Shown: positions 25,610 to 34,599 of the stretch, piece after piece
Layout: the number at the start of each line of letters is the position of its first letter
Position numbering within the stretch: the stretch's first letter is position 1
DNA from: Parcubacteria group bacterium
GTDB lineage: Bacteria; Patescibacteriota; Minisyncoccia; Phycocordibacterales; JABMNX01
Reading direction: 5' to 3'
DNA length: 43,522 bases
NCBI GenBank assembly: GCA_016784305.1
Contig: JADHUY010000002.1
Location: 1-43,522 of the forward strand
Made by a program: the position numbers and the translations under genes
Notes under the pieces: model-generated
Told to the model about the DNA's origin: nothing
Database searches by the model: none
The model's input: the letters and a program-made list of their open reading frames with translations, nothing else

Positions 25610-25996
25610 CTATGCGATAAATCCCATATATGTGAGATATGCTCCGGCGATAATTGCGATGGTACCAATAGTCGTCATAGCCTGCTTTGAGTTTATGCTC
25701 ATTATGAACGAAGAGATTGAAGACTGTGGCATCAACATCATGAGCACACCTTCAACAAGCGAGAGCCAACCTATAGCTGATACAACTGAAGTAAGAGGGT
25801 TCGTCCATGAGTTGTGTGTCAAAACCACAAGCAATCCGAAGATAAGGGCGAGAGCTCCATCAAAGTAGGGGAGTACGTAGCTTTTTCCAACCTCACTTAT
25901 CGCCTTTCTGGTTTTCTCTGGGTTTAGAAGTGCGCTAACACCGGTTACGAGAAAATATATTCCCATAACTTGAGCTAGAAATATTGTTAGATCCAT
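25610..25996 (-). CDS. Small multi-pass membrane protein, hypothetical
   Basis: About four hydrophobic segments in 128 aa. Confidence 0.7.
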   Translation of the reverse strand: MDLTIFLAQVMGIYFLVTGVSALLNPEKTRKAISEVGKSYVLPYFDGALALIFGLLVVLTHNSWTNPLTSVVSAIGWLSLVEGVLMMLMPQSSISSFIMSINSKQAMTTIGTIAIIAGAYLTYMGFIA

Positions 25997-26120
25997 AATG
26001 TTTTGTTATTTAAACCTTATAATTTTATATTTCGACCGTAAACCAAGCAGTAGTTTATATACATCGTAGCAATAAGACATATATAGAGAGAATAGTCACC
26101 GGGGGATAGCCAACTATCTC

Positions 26121-27035
26121 TCATTTGCGCCTTTTGCCGTGGAAGGCTTTATGCACTTCTTGTAAATGTTTATCAGTGACGTGCGTATAGACTTGCGTGG
26201 TCGCAATATTTGCGTGCCCTAAAAGTGCTTGGACACTCCTTAAGTCTGCACCGTTTTGAAGTAAGTCTGTCGCAAATGAATGCCGAATGATATGTGGAGT
26301 AACTTTTTTTGAAATACCAGCCTTTAGAGCATAGTGTTTCACTATTCTTTCAATTGAGCGAGGTGTGAGCCTCATGGACTCGGCACTTTTAGCACCTCGT
26401 CCAACTTGAATGAAAAGTGCGTCGTCCATATCCACTCTTTTTTCTAAATATTTCTTTACAAACTCTTTTGCTTCGTCTGATAGAAAGACAACGCGCACTT
26501 TATCGCCCTTCCCACGCACCGAAAACTCATCTCTCTTTAAATTAATATCGCGATTGAGCGCGACGAGCTCTGAAATTCTTAAGCCGGTTGAAAAAAGAAG
26601 CTCCAGCATTGCGCGGTCTCTTAAATCTTTTAACTCACTCCCATCTGGAGCCTTCATTAACCTCTCAAGCTCTTCAATAGAGATAAGGTCTAAATCGCGC
26701 TCGGAGGTTTTGGCAAGCTCAATGCTCTCTGGCGACATTACATTAACACCGCGCTTACCTATGTATTTAATAAAGGCGCGAAGCGCTATTAGATAATAGT
26801 TTTGTGTGTTTCGTTTTAAGGTATCATTTTCGCCTGAACTCTCTTGTCGGTTTAACCAAAGGCGATATTCCCGAATTAAGTCTTGATTTAAATCGCTTGG
26901 ATTTTTAGCTTTTGAGAAATCGATAAAACGAGAGAGATACCTGTCATAGTTTGAGATGGTGTTTAAAGAGCGCCCTTTTTCAATCTCCAAATGCTCTAGA
27001 AATTCACGTTTTAATTGCTCTATGTTGCTACTCAT
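26121..27035 (-). CDS. xerC: Tyrosine recombinase of the XerC/XerD family
   Basis: LELLFSTGLRISELVALNRDIN, HIIRHSFATDLLQNGADLRSVQALLGHANIATTQVYTHVTDKHL catalytic motifs. Confidence 0.93.
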   Translation of the reverse strand: MSSNIEQLKREFLEHLEIEKGRSLNTISNYDRYLSRFIDFSKAKNPSDLNQDLIREYRLWLNRQESSGENDTLKRNTQNYYLIALRAFIKYIGKRGVNVMSPESIELAKTSERDLDLISIEELERLMKAPDGSELKDLRDRAMLELLFSTGLRISELVALNRDINLKRDEFSVRGKGDKVRVVFLSDEAKEFVKKYLEKRVDMDDALFIQVGRGAKSAESMRLTPRSIERIVKHYALKAGISKKVTPHIIRHSFATDLLQNGADLRSVQALLGHANIATTQVYTHVTDKHLQEVHKAFHGKRRK

Positions 27036-27127
27036 AAAGACATTATACGTCGCACAATGTGTGTTACCAGCCAAATAGTAGCATTATATAGCTTGCAAAA
27101 TTAGACAATATGTGCTATGGTTTGGCA

Positions 27128-27394
27128 ATGCTAACCAAGCGTAAAAAAGCGAAAACGATTAAGGATTCAGCCAGGCACGAGTCAGATACTGGCTCCCCTG
27201 AAGTGCAGGTTTCAGTTCTCTCTAAGAGAATTAATGAGCTTGCCCTACACCTTAAGAAAAATCACAAAGACAAACATTCCCGAAGAGGACTTCTGGCTAT
27301 GGTTGCGGATCGCCGCAAGCACCTAAAGTACCTAGAAGGGAAGGACAAGCGAAAATATAATTCGCTCGTTAAAACTCTTGGGTTGAAGAAGTAA
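27128..27394 (+). CDS. rpsO: 30S ribosomal protein S15
   Basis: DTGSPEVQVSVLSKRINELALHLKKNHKDKHSRRGLLAMVADRRKHLKYL. Confidence 0.97.
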   Translation: MLTKRKKAKTIKDSARHESDTGSPEVQVSVLSKRINELALHLKKNHKDKHSRRGLLAMVADRRKHLKYLEGKDKRKYNSLVKTLGLKK

Positions 27395-27437
27395 TTCTTC
27401 ATTTAAAGCAGTTCTTTTATTAGTTACATAAGTTTTT

Positions 27438-28019
27438 ATGGCTGTTATTAAACATAAAGGCCAAAGGGTCGGAATTTTTATTGATACGCAGAACCTCTAC
27501 CACAGCGCAAAGCATTTATATAAATCTCGCGTTAATTTCGGAAATGTACTTAAAGAGGCTCTAGCAGGTCGCCAGCTCATACGAGCAATGGCGTACGTTG
27601 TTACGACTGAAAGCGGAGAAGAACAGAACTTCTTTGACGCTCTTCACAAACTTGGTATCGAACCAAAGACAAAGGATTTGCAAATCTTTTATGGGGGAGC
27701 GAAAAAAGCAGACTGGGATGTCGGGATGGCAATTGATGCTGTTGCGGCCGCTCCAAAGCTAGACGCAATTGTGCTTGCTACTGGAGATGGTGACTTCGTA
27801 CCACTAGTTCAGTACCTACAGCAACACGACGGTGTGCAAGTTGAAGTAATAACCTTCGGACGCTCTGCTTCAAGCAAGCTAAGAGAAGCGTGTGATGACT
27901 ACATTGACATGTGTGATGATCCCAAGAAATATCTAATCAACTATCGTGGTTGGAGACTAGGAGGATTTGGTGCAAAAGACGACAACATTGATAAAGACGA
28001 AGAGCCTGAAGAGGCCTAA
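27438..28019 (+). CDS. NYN domain (LabA/DUF88-like) protein, putative ribonuclease
   Basis: VGIFIDTQNLYHSAK, KKADWDVGMAIDAVAAAPKLDAIVLATGDGDFVPLVQYLQ. Confidence 0.88.
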   Translation: MAVIKHKGQRVGIFIDTQNLYHSAKHLYKSRVNFGNVLKEALAGRQLIRAMAYVVTTESGEEQNFFDALHKLGIEPKTKDLQIFYGGAKKADWDVGMAIDAVAAAPKLDAIVLATGDGDFVPLVQYLQQHDGVQVEVITFGRSASSKLREACDDYIDMCDDPKKYLINYRGWRLGGFGAKDDNIDKDEEPEEA

Positions 28020-28022
28020 AAG

Positions 28023-28060
28023 AAAAACCCCGCAAGACTAAAAACCTTGCGGGGTTTTTC
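28023..28060. terminator. Terminator downstream of NYN gene
   Basis: AAAAACCCCGCAAG-...-CTTGCGGGGTTTTT. Confidence 0.85.
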
Positions 28061-28110
28061 TTGCAAAATACTACCAATATATATAGAGTGTTTTTAGTTA
28101 CTAATTAACC

Positions 28111-28173
28111 GTGGCCACTGGATACTCAGCTTTGAACTTAAAGAATTGTTCAATCCTGTAATCTGAGGGCCAC
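28111..28173 (+). promoter_or_regulatory. Structured leader upstream of pnp (nested stems)
   Basis: GTGGCC/GGCCAC closing stem, CTCAG/CTGAG, TTGAAC/GTTCAA; 35 nt before pnp ATG. Confidence 0.55.
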
Positions 28174-28208
28174 AAACTCGTCACTATATTGAGGCGGGCA
28201 AGTACCAT

Positions 28209-30365
28209 ATGAAAACAAAGGAATACACCATAGAGATAGGGGGTCGTACGCTTACCGCAGAGTTTAGCGACTTAGCAGAGCAAGCCAGTGGGTCGGTACT
28301 CCTTCGCTACGGAAACTCCGCAGTCTTTGCGACAGCGGTTATGAGCCAATACGAAAAGGAAGGCCTAGACTATTTTCCTCTCTCGGTTGATTTTGAAGAG
28401 AAATTCTACGCCGCTGGAGCAATCCTCGGAAGCAGATTTATGCGACGGGAAGGTAGGCCTACAGAAGAAGCCGTCCTTTCCGGAAGAGTGGTAGACAGAA
28501 CCATAAGGCCCCTTTTTGAAAGTCACATTAGACGCGAAGTGCAAATAGTAGTAACGGTACTTTCAATTGACGAGGACGACCCGGACACTCTTGGAATAAT
28601 TGCTTCATCTTTGGCACTTGCCACTTCAGACATCCCATGGAAAGGGCCCGTGTCTGCCGTGCGTATCGGACAAGTAGAAGGTGGTGAGTTCATAATAAAT
28701 CCAACTTACAAAGAAAGGGGTGAGACTAGCACTCTTGACCTTCTGGCGTGTGGCAAAGATGGAAATATAAATATGATTGAAATTGCCTCTAAGGAAGCAA
28801 GTGAGGAGAACCTAAACAAAGCACTTGAGTTGGCAGCTGCTGAAAACGAAAAACTCCAAGACTTTCAGAAAAAAATAGTATCGGAAATTGGCAAGCAGAA
28901 ACAAACCCTGCAAAAACAAGAAATGCCAAACGAACTTACGGAGTTATTTAGAAAAGAAGTAGCGCCACGACTTGAAGAAGCGGTTTTCTCTGGGGCCGGC
29001 AAGGTTGGAATAGGGAATCTAAAGAATGAATGGAAAGAAAAAGTTAAAGAAGCACTTCTAGATGTGCCGAAAAGCTTTGTAGACGATATATTTGAAGAGA
29101 GAGTAAATGAAATTCTTCATAAAGAGGCCATAGAAAATGGGAGGCGCGCAGACGGAAGAGCAATGAACGAGGTGCGTGCTCTTTATGCTAAAGCAGGTGG
29201 CATATCCGAAGTAATTCATGGCTCTGGCGTGTTTTACAGAGGAGGAACTCATGTGCTCTCAGCACTTACTCTTGGTGGCCCGGGTGACTCGCAGCTGCTT
29301 GATTCTATTGAATCGCAAAACACACAAAAATACTTCATGCATCACTACAACTTTCCACCTTTTTCGGTTGGCGAGACTGGGAGAGTTGGAGGATTTAATA
29401 GAAGGATGATAGGCCACGGCGCTCTTGCTGAAAAAGCACTGATTCCAGTGCTTCCAGAAAAGATGGACTTTCCTTACACAATCAGAATAGTCTCTGAAGC
29501 AATGGCATCAAATGGCTCAACCTCTATGGGCTCTGTCTGTGGCTCCACTCTTGCCCTTATGGACGCGGGAGTACCAATAAAGCGCCCAGTTGCAGGCATT
29601 GCTATGGGTCTAATGATGGATGAGAAAGGTGAATACAAAGTGCTAACTGACATCCAAGGTCCGGAAGATCATCATGGAGACATGGACTTTAAAGTGGCTG
29701 GGACACGAACTGGAGTAACTGCGGTGCAAATGGATGTAAAGGTGGATGGTATTCCACTTTCCGTGCTTGCTGAAGCATTTGTTGACGCTAAAGTGGCAAG
29801 AGAGCACATTCTTGATGTGATAGAAAGTGAGATAAAAGAGCCAAGAGCAAAAATATCTCCAAGAGCACCAGAAATAATCACTCTTAAAATTGCAGAGGAA
29901 CAAATCGGTCTAGTAATAGGTCCTGGTGGAAAATCAATAAACGGTATAAAAGATGAAACTGGAGTAGAAGAGATAACAATAGAAGATGACGGGTCAGTAT
30001 TTATTACAGGAAAGAACGGTTCCGCAGAATTGGCTGCAAACAAAATTAAAGCAATGACAAGGGAGTACCTGAAAGGAGAACAATTTGACGGTGAAGTAGT
30101 GAGCATAACTGATTTTGGAGCATTCGTAAGAATAGCGGATGGCAAAGAAGGCCTAGTACATGTGTCTGAAATCGCACCATTTAGAATTAACAATGTGGAA
30201 GAAGTCCTTTCCGTTGGAGAGGTAGTACCAGTTATAATAAAAGAGGTGGATGAGCGCGATAGAATTAAACTTTCTATTAAAGACGTAGCGCCAACTTTTG
30301 CTGAAAAGAAAGGCATTAAACCTCCAGAAAATAGCAATGGACGAGATAACAAAGAACACAAATAA
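28209..30365 (+). CDS. pnp: Polyribonucleotide nucleotidyltransferase (PNPase)
   Basis: Tandem RNase PH domains, KH (IGLVIGPGGKSINGIKDETG) and S1 (FDGEVVSITDFGAFVRIADGKEGLVHVSEIA) domains. Confidence 0.97.
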   Translation: MKTKEYTIEIGGRTLTAEFSDLAEQASGSVLLRYGNSAVFATAVMSQYEKEGLDYFPLSVDFEEKFYAAGAILGSRFMRREGRPTEEAVLSGRVVDRTIRPLFESHIRREVQIVVTVLSIDEDDPDTLGIIASSLALATSDIPWKGPVSAVRIGQVEGGEFIINPTYKERGETSTLDLLACGKDGNINMIEIASKEASEENLNKALELAAAENEKLQDFQKKIVSEIGKQKQTLQKQEMPNELTELFRKEVAPRLEEAVFSGAGKVGIGNLKNEWKEKVKEALLDVPKSFVDDIFEERVNEILHKEAIENGRRADGRAMNEVRALYAKAGGISEVIHGSGVFYRGGTHVLSALTLGGPGDSQLLDSIESQNTQKYFMHHYNFPPFSVGETGRVGGFNRRMIGHGALAEKALIPVLPEKMDFPYTIRIVSEAMASNGSTSMGSVCGSTLALMDAGVPIKRPVAGIAMGLMMDEKGEYKVLTDIQGPEDHHGDMDFKVAGTRTGVTAVQMDVKVDGIPLSVLAEAFVDAKVAREHILDVIESEIKEPRAKISPRAPEIITLKIAEEQIGLVIGPGGKSINGIKDETGVEEITIEDDGSVFITGKNGSAELAANKIKAMTREYLKGEQFDGEVVSITDFGAFVRIADGKEGLVHVSEIAPFRINNVEEVLSVGEVVPVIIKEVDERDRIKLSIKDVAPTFAEKKGIKPPENSNGRDNKEHK

Positions 30366-32391
30366 CAACGAGGACAAAGCGGAAGAAGAGATTCCTTTGC
30401 CTCCGCTTTCGCCACCCTCACCCAGAAATGAGGACTCTTCTTTAAGCAAAAACAAAAAGCCGGAAGGAGGGAAGGAGGATGTCACAGAAGGTGAGACACC
30501 TGACGCTTCTTTGGATGTAGCAACACCTGCAATAAAGCAAGCAACAGACGATGCTCCAAGGCCTGCACCAGACACAGCCCCAAAAAATATTCCAGCAAAG
30601 CCAGTTGACACTATAAATAGCCCACAACCTAGCTCCACAACTCAAACGACAGACGCAAAAGCACTTGAAGAAAAGAAAGTGCCAGCTGTAAATGAGCCCT
30701 CTTTCCAAGATGAAGTAAACAAAATAGTGCCCGAGACACCAACGACAACCCCCACTACAACAGAAACGGCTCCTCAAAAATTGCAAAATACTACAACTTT
30801 GAGTACGCCTCCACTCTCTGCAGTAGCTCCTCTAAAAATGGAAGCTAAGACTACGCCTACCATAGTAATTCCAGATAGTTCACCAGCGACGGCTGCGTCC
30901 ACTCCTCCTAGAGTGGCGCCTGCCACAGAAGCTACAGTGCCCCCTGTTATTATTGGTGAACCAACTCCGACTACTGCGCCAACAGCACCTAAGCAAGCGC
31001 CAACCCCCCCACCTACTGCAAGCGCCACTTCTCCACAGCCACTTTCCCCAGAAGTGCTTATCCAAAATGCAAAAACTAGACTAGCAAACGAGGCCAATGC
31101 ATCGGCAGTGACCTCTAAACCAGCATCTGCTGTGGAACCAGCAAAACAACCTGCCCCTATGCCGACACCTAGCACACCAATACAACAGCCAGCTGTTGCG
31201 TCTGTCGCACCGCAAATACCAACTCCTACTACTGCACCAATAGCACCTAAGCAAACAGAAAGTCAAACAATACCTACTACTATCACCCCACAACCACTTG
31301 GAACACTAAATCCGCCTCAAGCACCGACTCCTACTGCAATGCCACAACCAGCACCAACAGCGCAAAGCACGCAAAAGTTGTCAGGAATTGGCAAAACCCC
31401 AAATACATCAGACACAGTAGCCCCGACACCGGCAGTTACCGTAAAGAAGAGTGCGCCGTTTCTCCCAAATCTTCGCACCTTTAAAGGAGACGTGAGTAAT
31501 GCAATGAAAACAAAGAAAACTTCTCTTATTTCTATTGCGGCGGCTGAACAAAACAAAATAACATCAAACCCCGTAGCCGAATCCAAAGAAGCTGGGTCAG
31601 GCAAAATGACGAAAATGCTTGTAGCGCTAGGTGGGGCCATACTTATTTTGGGCGGAATCTCTTTTGTTGCTTATACATTTTTCCTACGCATTCCTTCTGA
31701 CGATGTTTTGGTTGAAAGAGATATACCTTCTTTAATCTTTGTTAATAATACTCAAGCGCTAGATATTTCAAAGAAGAGCAGGAGAGAAATAATGAATGGA
31801 CTTACGTTCCTTAAAGACGAAGTAGGGATTGAACTTGGCCTACTTGAACAACTTGTACCAATTTTTAGAGATAGTTTTGATGCAGTAGAGGTAATTACAA
31901 CTAAAACATTTCTAGCTGCTATTGACGCACGCGTATCTGACGCATTAGTCCGCTCACTTGAACCAGAATTTACTCTTGGCGTACATTCCTTTGATGGCAA
32001 CCAACCATTTTTAATATTTAAAGTGAAGAGCTTCAGAACCGCATTTGCTGAAATGCTTTTCTGGGAAGAAAATATGAGTGACGATTTAGCTCCACTGTTT
32101 GGACTACCACTTTCTACTTTTGTAGCCAAACAAGAGGCAACGGAAGTTGTTGCAACCAGCACGGTAGCTACACCAACAGATGAGTCCAGTATAGAACTTC
32201 CGGAAATTCCAGAGAAAAGAATCTTCACTGATGTCATAATAAAAAATCAAGACGTGCGAGTGCTTAAAGATGACGACGGGAAAATAGCCATTCTCTATAC
32301 CTTCCCAAATGAAGAAACAATTGTGGTCACAACAAATGAAAATACCCTCAGTGAGATACTCACGCGCCTAGGTAGTAATAGAGTATTTTAG
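30337..32391 (+). CDS. Pro/Thr/Ala-rich single-TM protein, hypothetical
   Basis: Long P/T/A-rich low-complexity N-terminal region, TM MLVALGGAILILGGISFVAYTFFL, folded C-terminal region; overlaps pnp 3' end by 29 nt. Confidence 0.75.
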   Translation: MDEITKNTNNNEDKAEEEIPLPPLSPPSPRNEDSSLSKNKKPEGGKEDVTEGETPDASLDVATPAIKQATDDAPRPAPDTAPKNIPAKPVDTINSPQPSSTTQTTDAKALEEKKVPAVNEPSFQDEVNKIVPETPTTTPTTTETAPQKLQNTTTLSTPPLSAVAPLKMEAKTTPTIVIPDSSPATAASTPPRVAPATEATVPPVIIGEPTPTTAPTAPKQAPTPPPTASATSPQPLSPEVLIQNAKTRLANEANASAVTSKPASAVEPAKQPAPMPTPSTPIQQPAVASVAPQIPTPTTAPIAPKQTESQTIPTTITPQPLGTLNPPQAPTPTAMPQPAPTAQSTQKLSGIGKTPNTSDTVAPTPAVTVKKSAPFLPNLRTFKGDVSNAMKTKKTSLISIAAAEQNKITSNPVAESKEAGSGKMTKMLVALGGAILILGGISFVAYTFFLRIPSDDVLVERDIPSLIFVNNTQALDISKKSRREIMNGLTFLKDEVGIELGLLEQLVPIFRDSFDAVEVITTKTFLAAIDARVSDALVRSLEPEFTLGVHSFDGNQPFLIFKVKSFRTAFAEMLFWEENMSDDLAPLFGLPLSTFVAKQEATEVVATSTVATPTDESSIELPEIPEKRIFTDVIIKNQDVRVLKDDDGKIAILYTFPNEETIVVTTNENTLSEILTRLGSNRVF

Positions 32392-32428
32392 TGTTTGCTA
32401 TAGGACTAGTATCTAGTAAAATTAGTGC

Positions 32429-32803
32429 ATGATTAATACAGAAAAATACAAAGAGAGGCTTACGAATGAGTTGTCTGAACTTGAAGTTGAGCTAAAGACA
32501 GTTGGTCATATTAATCCTAAAAATAAAGAAGACTGGGAACCTACTGCGCCAGATCTTAACGTTGATCCATCAGACAGCAATGATAGAGCTGATTCCATTG
32601 AAGCGTATGAAACGAATACGGCAATATTAAAAGAACTTGAAATAAGATACAACAACGTAAAACGCGCCCTAAAAAAGATTGAGAATGGTACGTATGGAAT
32701 TTGTGAAATAAGTAAAGGTGAGATTGAAGAAGATAGGTTGGATGCAAATCCAGCTGCAAGGACTTGCAAAGAACATATTGACGAAGAGGATGACCTCCCT
32801 TAA
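32429..32803 (+). CDS. DksA/TraR-like protein with a degenerate zinc finger
   Basis: ENGTYGICEISKGEIEEDRLDANPAARTCKEH. Confidence 0.8.
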   Translation: MINTEKYKERLTNELSELEVELKTVGHINPKNKEDWEPTAPDLNVDPSDSNDRADSIEAYETNTAILKELEIRYNNVKRALKKIENGTYGICEISKGEIEEDRLDANPAARTCKEHIDEEDDLP

Positions 32804-34320
32804 TGGCAAACTTCGCTAAAGTCCACAGCGTACAAACAACACTTTTAAATGGGCACATTATTGATGTAGAAGTAGACCTCTCGCGAGGTCTTCATTCTTT
32901 TTCTGTCGTTGGTCTTCCTGGAAAAGCAGTGGAAGAGTCACGCGACAGAGTATCGGCTGCAATTAAAAATAGCGGTTATAAAGCACCTAAAAGCAATAAC
33001 AAAAAGATAGTGGTATCGCTTGCGCCCGCTGACCTTAAAAAAGAAGGGCCCGCCTTTGATTTACCTATTTCTCTTGCGTACCTGCTTGCCTCCAAAGAAA
33101 TCTCGTTTTCACCAAAAGATAAAGTCTTTCTTGGTGAGCTCTCGCTTGATGGAGAACTGCGTCCGATACACGGCACTTTGCCACTAGTCCTAGAAGCAAA
33201 AAGACAAGGCTTTAAAGAAGTGTACCTGCCAAAAGAAAATGAAATGGAAGGAGCTCTCGTCTCTGGAATAGATATCTATGGTGCTACCACACTTAAAGAT
33301 GTGATTGATCATATTGACGAGAGTAGTGAGACTCATAAAAAGATAGACGTTACACCACACACTAAAGTTATTCCTAAAGTCCCTAGCTACACTACTGACT
33401 TTGGAGACATACGCGGACAAGAGCAGGCAAAAAGAGGCCTCATGATAGCGGCTTCGGGCAGGCACAACATTGTACTTTTTGGCCCACCCGGTACCGGAAA
33501 GACTATGCTTGCTCGTGCGTTTGCTGGTATTCTTCCTCAATTAACATTTGATGAATCAATTGAAACAACAGCCATACACTCCGTTGCAGGCTCTCTCTCT
33601 GAAGAGCTCATCAGCTACCCGCCGTTTCGCTCACCTCATCATACGGCGTCGCATGTTTCACTCGTTGGAGGTGGTACATTTCCAAAACCTGGTGAGGTCA
33701 CACTGGCACATCGTGGTGTGCTTTTTCTAGATGAGTTTCCTGAATTTGAAAGACGCTCTATTGATGCGCTTCGCCAACCACTTGAAGAGCGAGAAGTGAC
33801 AGTGTCTCGTGTAAAAGGCACGGCAATATTTCCTGCAAATTTTATATTAGTTGCCGCGATGAACCCATACCCTGGAAGTGGCGACACCCACGACCCGGTT
33901 GAGCAAGCTCGTTATGATAAGAAAATATCTGGGCCAATAGTAGATAGGATAGATATGTGGATTGAAGTTGGACACGTTGAGCATAGTAAACTTGGTGGGG
34001 AAGGTAAGGAGCGCGAGTCACACAAATTGCGCGAGCTTGTTTCAACTGCGCGCAAGATACAGGAAAAGCGATTTAAGAAAGTAAGTGGAATGAGCACAAA
34101 TGCAGAAATGGGCGTTAAAGAACTTGATAAGTTTGTAAATCTTGATACAAAAGAGCGACAACTACTAAACGATGCTGCAACAAAACTTAACCTGTCACCT
34201 CGCTCATATCACAGGGTGATAAAACTTGCGAGAACAATCGCAGATTTATCAAAGAGTGAAAAAGTAGAAAGTGGACACCTCCTTGAAGCCATCCAATACC
34301 GCCCAAGAAAGCGCTATTAA
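32803..34320 (+). CDS. comM: YifB/ComM family Mg-chelatase-like ATPase
   Basis: HIIDVEVDLSRGLHSFSVVGLPGKAVEESRDRVSAAIKNSG, GPPGTGKTMLARAFAGILP, FRSPHHTAS, RGVLFLDEFPEF, VAAMNPYP. Confidence 0.96.
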   Translation: MANFAKVHSVQTTLLNGHIIDVEVDLSRGLHSFSVVGLPGKAVEESRDRVSAAIKNSGYKAPKSNNKKIVVSLAPADLKKEGPAFDLPISLAYLLASKEISFSPKDKVFLGELSLDGELRPIHGTLPLVLEAKRQGFKEVYLPKENEMEGALVSGIDIYGATTLKDVIDHIDESSETHKKIDVTPHTKVIPKVPSYTTDFGDIRGQEQAKRGLMIAASGRHNIVLFGPPGTGKTMLARAFAGILPQLTFDESIETTAIHSVAGSLSEELISYPPFRSPHHTASHVSLVGGGTFPKPGEVTLAHRGVLFLDEFPEFERRSIDALRQPLEEREVTVSRVKGTAIFPANFILVAAMNPYPGSGDTHDPVEQARYDKKISGPIVDRIDMWIEVGHVEHSKLGGEGKERESHKLRELVSTARKIQEKRFKKVSGMSTNAEMGVKELDKFVNLDTKERQLLNDAATKLNLSPRSYHRVIKLARTIADLSKSEKVESGHLLEAIQYRPRKRY

Positions 34321-34345
34321 ACACTGACCAGCACACTATAAAAAT

Positions 34346-34366
34346 GAGGGACGTCGGACGTCCCTC
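34346..34366. terminator. Terminator-like hairpin downstream of comM
   Basis: GAGGGACGTC-G-GACGTCCCTC. Confidence 0.6.
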
Positions 34367-34478
34367 AATATGCCATTTACAGAACAGCGTTTAAAACATT
34401 AACTTCGCCCACATAAACAACCCTATTTTGAAATACAGTGCGAGGCGTGGAGCAAAAAAGCCGCAAGTAATAACACCA

Positions 34479-34593
34479 CTCCCTAAAACAGATGGGGTTT
34501 CAAGGCGTGCGAGCGAAATTGAAAAAGCCGTACTAAAGGTACGGCGTTGAAATTTCTTGAAGCACAACGCAGAAAGCGCGCTGTTTTAGGGAG
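34479..34593 (-). ncRNA. Structured element bounded by a 13-bp perfect inverted repeat, with an internal minus-strand terminator-like hairpin; candidate 3'UTR or ncRNA
   Basis: CTCCCTAAAACAG (34479-34491) / CTGTTTTAGGGAG (34581-34593); internal GCCGTAC-TAAAG-GTACGGC followed by TTTTTC on minus strand; TTCAAG/CTTGAA and GAAATT/AATTTC nested pairings. Confidence 0.4.
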
Positions 34594-34599
34594 GGTTGC

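Noticed and set aside
26121-27035. Integrase of a mobile element
   Set aside because: Looks like a housekeeping Xer recombinase; no flanking repeats, cargo or tRNA att site.
29672-30421. Long minus-strand ORFs (29672-30421, 30153-30638, 30774-31175) opposite pnp and the P/T-rich gene
   Set aside because: Antisense to well-supported coding sequence; serine/valine- or cysteine/glycine-rich translations are typical of codon-bias shadows.
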